Shown here piece by piece: positions 1 through 8,688 of a stretch of DNA of 64,000 bases; the stretch's first letter is position 1; each line of letters begins with the position of its first letter. The stretch is from Rhynchospora pubera (lineage: Eukaryota; Streptophyta; Magnoliopsida; Poales; Cyperaceae): NCBI GenBank assembly GCA_028095005.1, contig CM051459.1:255426229-255490228 (forward strand). The letters are read 5' to 3'. A program made the translations under genes and the position numbers. The notes beneath the pieces are model-generated. The model did no database searches. It was not told the DNA's origin and worked only from the letters and a program-made list of their open reading frames with translations.

Positions 1-1416
1 GGGACAGGCGCTGACGGGCTCCTATATATCGGCTCCAGATTACGTTTCCAAATCTGTTTTGGGATTATTAAATTAATTAATGAAAACCGGAGCTGACTAA
101 TTTCCGCACTTACAGCGGCGAAATATTTATTTCCTAATGAGGAATGCATGTGGACTATATTTATACATTTTTCTTTCTATACATATGGGCCGCCAATCGG
201 CCAATGTGGCCTCAAACTTACTGTTTGAACTTTAAACATTTGACTTCCCTATTCCCTAACCATAATTTTGTTGGAAATTGATTACTGCCATCTGCAGTTT
301 TACGATCCCTACCATCGATAAAGGTTTTGGAAACAAAATAAACAAAGACGAAAATAAACCCAACATATGCATCTCATTGGACAATTATTTAAAATTAAAT
401 AAACAACATTACTAAAGTTCTAGAGAGGAATTTTTAGCATCCATAACCGCTGTGATTCATTTGGATACATCCAACCCCTAATTAAGTATGGGAAATGGAA
501 GAAACAAGTACTCTTAATTGTAACAATATCTATGCCTACCTCGCAAAAAAGAAAGATAACAACAAAAAGTAATGATATAACTATGCTTCGATATGGAAAT
601 GGCAATTTTTAGAGGATAGTGCAGTTGAGCAGAAGCTTCCTCTATAACATTCTTCAAACAAGGCTTCATCAAACCTGCCATGTATGTTATATCGTCCAAA
701 GAAATGCGAACGAATTGATCACCAATGGCTGCCAACAAAAGCAAAATAGAAACAAACATCAGGAATATTTTGATTGAAGAAAAAACCTGTTAATCTTTGA
801 AAATCTGTATCTCAGGTACATCGAGAAAAGCACATAGAACCAAATTACTCAGTTTCTTGCAAACAAATTTCAAAAAAGGCATAATTTTCTATATGCCCTT
901 GAACTCTTTTCTATTTATTTATTTCTCCCTATACTCTTGTGTATTTCATATTTGCCACTAAACTTTTCTAAATGATTTCTTATTTGTCCTTCAACAATCA
1001 TATATAATTAACTATGGTTATCTTATAAAAAAACAAAAAATTAATTCTGAATTAAATTAGAAGGACATAAATACACTTAGATGAAGCGTAAGTTGTTCAA
1101 TACGAGAAAACTGATATTTAGTTCCAAACAACAACATAGAATTCATTAATAGAAGAAAAACACATTACATGAGTGAATACCAGTACCTGACTCTACCATT
1201 TGCGAGTTATCCACAATTACAAAAAATAAGTTAAATCTCAATTCTATAAAGAAAAATTAGGTTAATTTGCGAGGAACTCGTTTCAATAAGCTTTTCAAAT
1301 GCAAAAGAAAAGTAAGTTATGGATGAAGACAAATTTTCTCTTTTTCCAAAAAAAGCAATGCCATTCATTCTCCCCCTTCTCTGTTTGGTTATTTCATTTC
1401 AGCTTTTGCCTGCTAG
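1..1416. other. AT-rich non-coding stretch, no firm gene
   Basis: No confident gene was found here. About 270-325 resembles one arm of the palindromic repeat near 47390-47800; both contain ATTACTGCCATCTGCAGTTTT. The exons that should precede the NAGS exon at 1417 were not recognised, so they lie either left of the window or nowhere. A gene-like stretch on the minus strand (420-759) is listed separately. Confidence 0.4.
420..759 (-). other. possible exon pair of an unrecognised gene
   Basis: On the minus strand an open stretch follows a good acceptor (tgttggcag near 731) and includes the peptide DDITYMAGLMKPCLK. A second short open stretch after an acceptor-like ttaattag (near 480) ends at a TAG at about 420. 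Splice-like borders and a fairly protein-like composition suggest a gene fragment, but I recognise no family, no start codon and no matching donor. It could equally be chance open sequence in an AT-rich region. Confidence 0.2.
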
Positions 1417-2729
1417 GAGCATTGGACTCATTTCTAGTTGTAGTTGTAGAAAGAGAAGGCTGTATAATTGCTTGTGCAGCATTATTTCTATTTTTTGAGG
1501 AAAAGTGTGGCGAAATAGCACCCGTTGCCGTGTCACCAGAATGCCGAGGCCACGGCCAAGGGGAGAAATTACTTGGTACTCTTTTCCGTTTACTAAAGAT
1601 AATTCCTAGGCTCCTTTAATAATAATAAACCTAACAAAATTATCAAATTTGATACAGATTACATGGAGAAGAAAGCAGGATCTCTTGGTCTGAAGAAACT
1701 TTTCCTTCTGACAACTTGTACAGCTGATTGGTATGTACCTTGAGTCTTTGATATTATATGTAGTGTTGTTTTTTGTAATGCTGTTAACTTGTTGTAAGGA
1801 ACTTTCAGAAGAAATCCCCATTAAACCAGAATTTCAAGAAACGTTACCTGCAGGGGCGGATACAGGCAGGGGCAGGCATAGGCCTGGCCTACGCGGTGAA
1901 ATTTTTTTTTAGTGTTAAAATATAAAAAATACAGTGGTAATTCGGTTATCTAATGTATATGGCCTACTCTAATATTGAAATTTCAAGTTACTAATGTCTA
2001 ATTGAAGTCGACCTCGACAACTCAGCCTATCCTATCCTCCAATCCTGGCTCCGCCCCTGCCTGCATTCCTTTGTTTAAGACAGCCTTTGTTAGAATTTGA
2101 AAAACTAATTCCTACTATGAGTAGAGCTTCTTGAGGCAGTAACATTGCAAATTAACAAAAATATTTCAACACAAAATTAAAAGTTAAATGAGAATGTCAA
2201 TATTTGTGGAGGGTATTTGTGTCAGTATCTTCTATCTAACCACTTTGTGTAAATTGAAAACAGTAGAAATTTCATTTAAATTATACTGTAAAGAATATTT
2301 CTAACTACAATGGAAAAGAGGGATTGTTTTGCATGTTCTTAGTGATACAGGCAACAATTTCTTGATAGCATAGGGTATCTCTCTGCAAACTTCCCTTGTA
2401 TTACGATATAAGAGGTATTTAAAAATGTGATTATAATTAATCATGCACTCTACTACCCTGTGTATCTTGTTAAATTCCACTCATATTGGTACCAAACAGG
2501 AGCCAATTTCTAACCTGTTACAAGCCATACAGAGAAAATATACTGTAACTAACGCATGTGCTTACTAATTATGTGTGATAGGTTTGAAAGGCGGGGCTTC
2601 AAGGAATGCTCAATTGAATCCATTCCAAGGGAAAGTCGACAGAGAATTGATCTTTCCCGTGGATCTAAGTATTACATGAAGGAGCTTCACCCTGAGCATG
2701 GCGGTACAATAATTTGGAACTACTGTTAA
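1417..2729 (+). CDS. NAGS: N-acetylglutamate synthase (amino-acid acetyltransferase), C-terminal exons, partial
   Basis: Three exons are visible: about 1417-1575, 1658-1730 and 2582-2729 (stop TAA 2727-2729). Phases join correctly (G|AT = Asp, TG|G = Trp). Together they encode the GNAT acetyltransferase domain of plant N-acetylglutamate synthase, which makes N-acetylglutamate from glutamate and acetyl-CoA as the first step of plastid arginine synthesis. Recognisable blocks are EREGCIIACAALF, the acetyl-CoA loop CRGHGQG, KKLFLLTTCTADW and a C-terminal LSRGSKYYMKELHPEHGG. The amino-acid-kinase half and earlier exons are not seen within 1.4 kb upstream. The exon start at 1417 (acceptor gctag) rests on the fit to the family; ttcag at 1402 is an alternative. 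Odd points are two extra valines before EREG and a few unusual substitutions, so this could be the tail of a functional gene or a decaying fragment. The last intron carries a hAT-like MITE. Confidence 0.75.
1851..2059. mobile_element. hAT-like MITE in NAGS intron
   Basis: Short element with terminal inverted repeats CAGGGGCGGAtaCAGG at the left and CCTGgcTCCGCCCCTG at the right, about 209 bp, AT-rich inside. The ends resemble those of the 583-bp hAT MITE at 62780-63362 (AGGGACGGAGC ends). No clean 8-bp target duplication was found, so borders are approximate. Confidence 0.55.
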
Positions 2730-3032
2730 ATGCATTGAAACTCCGTAATATGCCGCCTTTCTTTGAAGTTACGAGACTTCAAATGTTTAGCATATGAAAG
2801 ATATAGCTCCATTGCAATCGTGTTGGTTCTGAAATAAGGCATAAAAAGGCCAGCTTTAGGGTAACTCAATAAATTCCTCATTCAGGTTAGTTTTGATGCA
2901 GTACAATAAGATGATTAGATGGGGTTGAAATTCAACCGTTGAATGCAATATTCGAGGCTTATTTGGATAAAAGTTGAGCCCATTAATTAGGACAATTGAG
3001 ACACCCAACATAAAAGCCTAGGGGAAAAAAAG
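2730..3032. other. downstream of NAGS, no feature
   Basis: Presumed 3' UTR and spacer of the NAGS gene. No ORF, repeat or RNA gene was recognised. Confidence 0.4.
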
Positions 3033-3213
3033 CAATCCGAATTTGCTCCCGCGCGGGACCGTCCAGCGCAGCCTACGAACCGTCCGATCTGATCTGGACG
3101 GTTCGGGCCTATCGATCAGGTTACATGCACGGGGCTTCCTTTGCCATTGAGATTAAATCACACGGCTGTGATTTATGCGCCGGACGATCCCGCGCGGGAC
3201 TAGATCTCATTTC
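3033..3213. mobile_element. Mutator-type palindromic MITE, copy 1
   Basis: Imperfect palindrome of about 181 bp. Its arms contain CCCGCGCGGGACCGTCC at the left and GGACGATCCCGCGCGGG at the right. It is flanked by 9-bp direct repeats GAAAAAAAG (3024-3032 and 3214-3222); these are low complexity, so only supportive. The centre contains CGGGCCTATCGATC followed by GTTACATGCACGGG, which is shared with the element at 22282-22491 although the outer arms differ. Confidence 0.6.
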
Positions 3214-3660
3214 GAAAAAAAGGGGTAAAACTGAAACTACCACCAATTGAAATGAATGGTAGTATGTAACTAGCTTGTGAAATTAGCCCATAGTAAAATT
3301 TTCATTTCCGGGTTAAAAGTACTTATACGCAAAAAAACCGAGATCTATAAACGATGTTCATGAATACCAAGCACGCAAAAAGCTTTCATTGTTTGTTGTT
3401 ATACAAAAGGTTTTATACTTGGTCGTTTTATTCGAGGTGGTAATCTTTAGCAGTATCGTTTTGATGTGGCACTCCGGTGATGCATATATTACTATCTTAA
3501 AATCATATAAAAAATGATAACGTTTTATCGTCTCCCTAAAAAAAAATATGATACGTTTAGCTAGTCTTGAGAATTCAAAATCGTACTAAGAGATTATTTA
3601 TCTAAATAAAATTCACATAATGTACAGTTACTAACTTACTATGCGGTTCTTTAGCTAGCA

Positions 3661-4010
3661 CCGTTGTCCATTCATATTTTTATCAATATTTAAAAATTAA
3701 AAAATTTCAAATGTTTAATATAAATCGTTGATCTTGTTTAATTCAACGAGTGATGTATTTTCGTATAAATTTTATAAATTTTGGAGTTAATTTGATAGTA
3801 GATCGAGTTTCAACAAATGAACGAATCTTGTGAACTATCTCTGATTAATTCTAATATGTTTATAGTTTGGTCACTTAATCGAGTATCAAATTAACTCTAA
3901 ATTTTATAAAACTTATATAAAAATACATCACCTGTGAAATTGAACAAAATGAACTATTTGAATTTTAAAATTTTTAATTATTAATTAAACTTCTAATGGA
4001 CAGCTCTCTA
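3661..4010. mobile_element. AT-rich palindromic MITE, family shared with 24395-24740
   Basis: The two halves are inverted copies: blocks like GATCTTGTTTAATT, TATAAATTTT and GAGTTAATTTGAT recur in reverse complement in the right half. The same blocks in the same order occur at about 24395-24740, so these are two copies of one family. Ends (GTTGTCCATT and AATGGACAGC) are approximate and no target duplication was identified. Confidence 0.55.
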
Positions 4011-4281
4011 CTGTTGTCAAGAGGATTTCCGTCCCCTTGAAGGGTCGGCATGTTCTATGAAAACTGAATAAGTTTCCCTCTCTGGAGACATGAATGAGGT
4101 GTTGGTTTCATCATTAATGTAAAACTTGTATCAATATTTGACTTAACAATAAGTGGTAGGGGTGTGATGGAGCCCACTACCACTCTTTTCTTTTTTTTTA
4201 TGAAAGCACTACCACTCTGGCATCCAGCAGAACCAGCACAAACAAAGAAAAAGACATAAAGTATTTTCTATTATCACTTTT

Positions 4282-4448
4282 GGGGTCGTTTGGATGAGTT
4301 CCAAATTCCGGGAATAAGCAATTCCGGGCATAAATTTTAATATAAACAATTCAAATTCTTCACAAAGTTACACACTTTTCAATAAATTTATGCCTAGGAA
4401 TAGCAAATTCCTCCAATTCCCCAATTCCTAAGCGATCCAAACGCCCCC
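4282..4448. mobile_element. palindromic MITE, GGGGYCGTTTGGAT ends
   Basis: Left end GGGGTCGTTTGGAT and right end GATCCAAACGCCCC form a terminal inverted repeat. The inversion extends inward through GGGCATAAATTT and its complement AAATTTATGCC. Such ends are common in plant hAT or PIF-type MITEs. Flanks (CTTTT and CTTTG) give only a weak hint of a target duplication. Confidence 0.6.
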
Positions 4449-4838
4449 TTTGAATTTTAATAGAAAGCGCTGTCTGTGGAAGAAAATTATCGTCAAAAAT
4501 AAATTGCCATCGATCGAACTGCCTATGATCATGGTTCTTTTAATATAAAACAGGCGCAATTTCTATGAGTATCCACATGTGATCTTATTTATCTTTGTTG
4601 GTTAAACATTTTCTCTCGATTTGCCGATTTGCAAAACAACACCGAAACCTTTGAACTAACATCTCTCTTTAGTGTTTTATAGCTAAATTTATTGAAGAAT
4701 GGATTAAAGCAAGTGTGGCACTTAGTTTGGAGCTTCAAGAGATTGCTTTGGTCTAGTTAGAGTCAATAATTAAGGTTTAATTAATCTCTAAACTAATCTC
4801 AATCAATTTGCTGGTAAAATGCTCAGTTTTTCTGTCCA

Positions 4839-5546
4839 GCGTCATACAACGCCAGTGGCCGTTACACAACGCTGAGTTAATTCGATTTTAAATTGCAAAA
4901 TCTCTGACAAGGTTGGAACAGCGTTACACAACGCTCAGTAGCGTTGTGCAACGCTAGTTCATTTGTTTTTAAACCAGTTAAATCTTTTTTCCCCTTGTCA
5001 GAACGTTGTGCAACGCTAAGTAACGTTACACAACCTTTCCACCACTACGTTGTGTAACGCCACTCAGCGTTGTACAACGCAGTATGCAGCAGGCGTCTCT
5101 GCATTGCTCAGACATCGATCTGCATCGATGCTGCATGCATGATGCCATGTTCCATACATTGTTGCGTTGTGTAACGCTCTAAAATTCGCTCAAACTTCGC
5201 TTTTCCGCCCTGGTCGCGTAGAGCAACGCTGACTAGCGTTGTGCAACGGCGACGTTGTGTGACGCCAGTCAGCGTCGTATGACGTTCTGACAATATTGTT
5301 TGAGTTTGTCAGTCCTGCCTTGTTCTCCTCTTGACTTCGTTGTGCAACGCTACCTAGCGTTACACAACGCTCTGACAAGTTCCAACGGAACTGTCGAGGT
5401 TCTGCTTTGGATTCTGCTAAAGCGTTGTGCAACGCTATACAGCGTTACACAACGCCCTGACAACTCATAACGTTATTGTCTGTGACCGTTTGATTTTTCA
5501 ACGGCTATTTCAGCGTTGTACAACGCCATATAGCGTTGTATAACGC
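4839..5546. repeat. nine paired 14-bp palindromes in U3
   Basis: Pairs at 4839-4872, 4921-4954, 5003-5036, 5047-5080, 5216-5249, 5252-5285, 5337-5370, 5422-5455 and 5513-5546, plus a single motif at 5164-5177. Each motif follows GCGTT-RYRY-AACGC with variation. The two members of every pair are separated by exactly 6 bp, giving CpGs at 10-bp steps. The array ends about 40 bp before the TATA box, a position typical of upstream promoter or enhancer elements. The same array recurs in the 3' LTR at 14985-15692. Confidence 0.9.
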
Positions 5547-5587
5547 CAGAGTCTGTTTTGACTGGTCTTTGGAGCTGTTGGCGCCCT

Positions 5588-5596
5588 CTATAAATA
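5588..5596 (+). promoter_or_regulatory. LTR TATA box
   Basis: CTATAAATA lies directly after the palindrome array and before GC-rich GGGGCCCCC. Transcription of the element probably starts some 25-35 bp downstream, which would put the U3/R border near 5620. An identical copy sits in the 3' LTR near 15734. Confidence 0.7.
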
Positions 5597-6168
5597 TGGG
5601 GCCCCCTTGGAACTGTTGAGATACTTTTGAAACCTTTGAAACTCCTCCCTTTTGAGCTCCAACCAGTTAGACATTATACTCTCTTGTGTTTGAGCATTAT
5701 TTTAGCAAAATCATTGAGATTAGAGTGTGCTAAACCAATCCACTAGTGTTAATTGCTAGATTAGTTGAGTGATTTGGTTAGAGCCTCTATCCTTTGTGCA
5801 TTTGAGATTGTTTAATCGAGTTAGGCCAATCCACCTTGAGAGTGATTGTAACAAGGTGATTTGGTTCGAAGTTGTAGTCCCGTTCGTGTGGAATTGAACG
5901 GAGCGCGCCCATTTCGAGGTTGCGAAACTCCCGGAGACGTACGACTAAGGCTAGCTTTTCCTAGCGGGTCGGAACTCCGTAATACATCGCGTGTTCAATT
6001 TCTCTCTCTCTTTCTCTCTTTATTATCTTGCTTGAATTGAATTGCTTGTGCTTTGATTGTTTGTATTAGACCAAGTTTGAATTGAACCGAATATTGACCA
6101 TACCGGTTTAGAAATTCGTTTTGTGCCTATTCACCCCCCCTCTAGGCCTATTTTTAGGGACAACAAAG

Positions 6169-6184
6169 TGGTATCAGAGCCAGG
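6169..6184 (+). promoter_or_regulatory. primer binding site, initiator tRNA-Met type
   Basis: TGGTATCAGAGCCAGG begins three bases after the 5' LTR end. It matches the usual copia primer site complementary to the 3' end of initiator tRNA-Met, where minus-strand reverse transcription starts. Confidence 0.85.
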
Positions 6185-6224
6185 TTATCTTTTGACCATC
6201 TTGTTAGGTAGATAACCTCGATTC

Positions 6225-8585
6225 ATGGCCTCTAGGGTGATAGAAAAACCGGACAAGTTTGGTTCCACTTGCAAGAACTTTCGTTATTGGAAGAGATGTA
6301 TGGTTGTATACCTTAACTTGATTGACCTTTGGGAGGTTGTTGATAAGCCATACACACCAATTTGTGATAGTGAAGGTAGAGAAACCCATGCCTCTAAGAC
6401 CATTAGGACCAAGAATGATAATGCCGTGAATGTCTTGTTAAATTCGGTACATGAGTCCATAGCGGCAATTTTTGGTAGTTCTACTTGTGCACATGAAATG
6501 TGGGTTTCTCTCTTGAACCGTTATGAGGGAAATTCTCTAATCAAAAGCTCTCGACAATTCGAGTTAGAGTCTAGATTGGATAATTTCCGCATAAGGGAAG
6601 GTGAATGCATCGAGGAGATGTATACTCGGTTTATACAATTGCTCGATGAATTCACTAACATAGGAGAGACCCTTTCTAATAGTCGTGTTATAGGAAGATT
6701 GCTTAGGGCTTTGGTGGGAAGACCTCAATTCGACACTCTCATCTCGACTCTTGAGACACAACAAAGGTCCCACAACAACCTCACACCGGAGATCATCTAT
6801 ACTCATTACCGGTGCGTGGAGGAGAAGCTTAAGCAACTTGGAGAGTTGAAGTATGAGCCCAAGACCGTGGCATTGGCGGCGAATGACAACAAGGCATCTC
6901 CCTCCAAGAACCGCCACAATGACAACCACCAAGGGAGACACCGCCACTCAAGTGACAAGGCCAAAGGCATCATCGACCTTGATGAGGACAAGCAAGGAGC
7001 CGTTCTCTCAAAGATGTTTCGAGCCATCATGATCTTTGAGGGAAAGTTCAACAAAGAAAGGCTTGAGAATGACGAAAGAGCTCTTTGTTTCGTGTGCCAA
7101 AAAGAAGGTCATACCATGTACTCTTGCTTCAAGCTCTTCCCTCACTTGAAGAAGGACAAGGAAGACGGTGGCAAGAGAAGAGGTGATGGCCGGTTCAAGT
7201 CCAAGAAGGGACACTACAAGAGCAAGAAGAAGGGTGAGAGAGCCATGCAAGCCACTTGGGACAATGATTCCGATTCGAGCTCATCCTCTCAATCCGATTC
7301 GGAATCCGAGTGCGACTTTGACAACCTTGCTCTTGTGGCTCAAGTGAATGATGTGGTGATGCCGGTGGATGACGACCTAGATGACTTGGTGAAGGAGGTC
7401 TTCAACGAGTTCAACCGAGGCAAAATCTATGTGCATCCATTGAGCAAAGCTAGCCTTGATGAAGCATCATCCTCTACATCGACTCTCACACAAGCTCCAA
7501 CGACTATTCAAGAGGAACCATTCACAATTGCCATTGAAGTGCCCAAGGTCACAAATGAGGTACTTCTAAACTCATTCTCTAGTAGTGATAGCGATTGTGA
7601 TAGTGAGAATGACTTGAGCTTGAATGATGATGCAAACTTGCAATTTGATAGGTTGAATGATTATCTTGATGAGTCTCTTAAGACTATTGTTAGTCAAAAA
7701 GAGCAAATTAGTCTTTTGACGACTAAGGTGCATGATCTTGAATCTTTGGTGACAAGGTATAAGGGTATGATTGAAAGTTTTGAAAAACCAAATGTTTGTG
7801 AAAAATGTCAAACTCCTTTGAGTGAGACAAATGTTTTGAAAAATGAAAGGGCTTCAAGTTCGTCTAGTGCTTCTCATAGCACCAAGATGAATCTTGATAA
7901 AATGTTTGTGGGACAAAAACCCAATGACAAAACGGGTCTTGGCTTCAAAAAGAGGAATCAATCCTTTTCTAGACCAAGAACCATGTCAAGCCCAACACAA
8001 AATGAGAGACTTTATCACAAGAGCACCAATGTTAGGAACACACACGGGGAAGGGCAAAAGAATTTTGTTGGCTCTCAAAATGGTGCTCAAAAGAATTTTG
8101 GTAGGAATAGAAATGGGTCTCAAAGACCTCAAAAGAACTTCCAAAACAATCGGGGCCCAAACAACTTGTATTTCAAGGGACCCGATGGGTGTTTTCATCC
8201 TTTTCAAAACAATGGTGGGAATAGGAATAGAACACACACTAGACCTCAAACCAATGGGGGAAATCGAAAAGTCTCTCAACAAAACAAAAGGAATTTTCAA
8301 AAACCAATTTTGAGAAACTCTCAATCATACACTTTTTCTAAGGATCCAAAGATTAGGGCCATGGAGCTTAGGCGTCATTTTCAAACCCATTTTGTTAGAG
8401 AAAGTTCACAAGTAAACAAGCCAACTTGTGCTTGTTGCAACTATTGTGGTAAGAATGGTCATGTCACACTAGAATGCAAAGTTAGGAAAGCAAATCATAC
8501 ATCCGGTTCAATTAACATGATTTGGGTTCCTAAAGTCACTTCCACATCCGTTTTGATTGGTGGAAGTGGTTCGAGTGTGGCTTAG
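6225..8585 (+). CDS. gag: Sirevirus Gag polyprotein
   Basis: A 786-aa ORF starts 40 bp after the primer site; the ATG at 6225 is the first in frame. The N-terminal third resembles the copia-type Gag (UBN2/DUF4219-like) region, for example YWKRCMVVYL and EMWVSLLNRYEGN. Two CCHC zinc knuckles (Cx2Cx4Hx4C) bind the RNA genome: residues 288-301 (CFVCQKEGHTMYSC) and 738-751 (CNYCGKNGHVTLEC). Between them are acidic Ser-rich stretches, a possible coiled coil near 500-540 and Asn/Gln/Arg-rich repeats. Gag forms the cytoplasmic particle that packages element RNA. The ORF ends in TAG at 8583-8585, in a different frame from pol, so Pol needs splicing or frameshifting. The protein is long for copia Gag, as is usual in Sireviruses. 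Confidence 0.88.
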   Translation: MASRVIEKPDKFGSTCKNFRYWKRCMVVYLNLIDLWEVVDKPYTPICDSEGRETHASKTIRTKNDNAVNVLLNSVHESIAAIFGSSTCAHEMWVSLLNRYEGNSLIKSSRQFELESRLDNFRIREGECIEEMYTRFIQLLDEFTNIGETLSNSRVIGRLLRALVGRPQFDTLISTLETQQRSHNNLTPEIIYTHYRCVEEKLKQLGELKYEPKTVALAANDNKASPSKNRHNDNHQGRHRHSSDKAKGIIDLDEDKQGAVLSKMFRAIMIFEGKFNKERLENDERALCFVCQKEGHTMYSCFKLFPHLKKDKEDGGKRRGDGRFKSKKGHYKSKKKGERAMQATWDNDSDSSSSSQSDSESECDFDNLALVAQVNDVVMPVDDDLDDLVKEVFNEFNRGKIYVHPLSKASLDEASSSTSTLTQAPTTIQEEPFTIAIEVPKVTNEVLLNSFSSSDSDCDSENDLSLNDDANLQFDRLNDYLDESLKTIVSQKEQISLLTTKVHDLESLVTRYKGMIESFEKPNVCEKCQTPLSETNVLKNERASSSSSASHSTKMNLDKMFVGQKPNDKTGLGFKKRNQSFSRPRTMSSPTQNERLYHKSTNVRNTHGEGQKNFVGSQNGAQKNFGRNRNGSQRPQKNFQNNRGPNNLYFKGPDGCFHPFQNNGGNRNRTHTRPQTNGGNRKVSQQNKRNFQKPILRNSQSYTFSKDPKIRAMELRRHFQTHFVRESSQVNKPTCACCNYCGKNGHVTLECKVRKANHTSGSINMIWVPKVTSTSVLIGGSGSSVA

Positions 8586-8688
8586 TTAGCCATCTTCTTT
8601 CCCCAAGGTTATTTTTGTCAAATCTTAAGGGGGAGAGATTACAAGAATATATTAGTTGTTTGTTTCTAACTAATATGCATTCTTGTAG
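8586..8688 (+). promoter_or_regulatory. gag-pol spacer with internal polypurine tract and intron-like acceptor
   Basis: The spacer holds AAGGGGGAGAGA (8627-8638), nearly the same as the polypurine tract before the 3' LTR. It is followed by a plant-like branch site CTAAC (8666-8670) and a T-rich stretch ending in TGTAG (8684-8688). The last TAG is the stop that closes the pol frame upstream, so the open pol frame begins exactly one base after the candidate acceptor AG. Confidence 0.5.

Larger units (their letters stand above)
4596..6165 (+). repeat. 5' LTR of Sirevirus
   Basis: It begins TGTTGGTTAAACA and ends GGGACAACA. U3 carries nine paired palindromes (4839-5546) followed by a TATA box (5588). 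A CT-rich tract (about 6000-6027) lies in the R/U5 part. Length and sequence match the 3' LTR at a fixed offset of 10,146 bp. Confidence 0.95.

Noticed and set aside
5108..5432. Minus-strand ORFs in the LTR, repeated at 15254-15578
   Set aside because: They run through the CpG palindromes, appear twice only because the LTR is duplicated, and have no protein-family character.
4839..5546. Regularly repeated palindromes resembling a CRISPR array
   Set aside because: The units are short, variable, spaced 6 bp within pairs and irregularly between pairs, and lie in a retrotransposon LTR of a plant genome.
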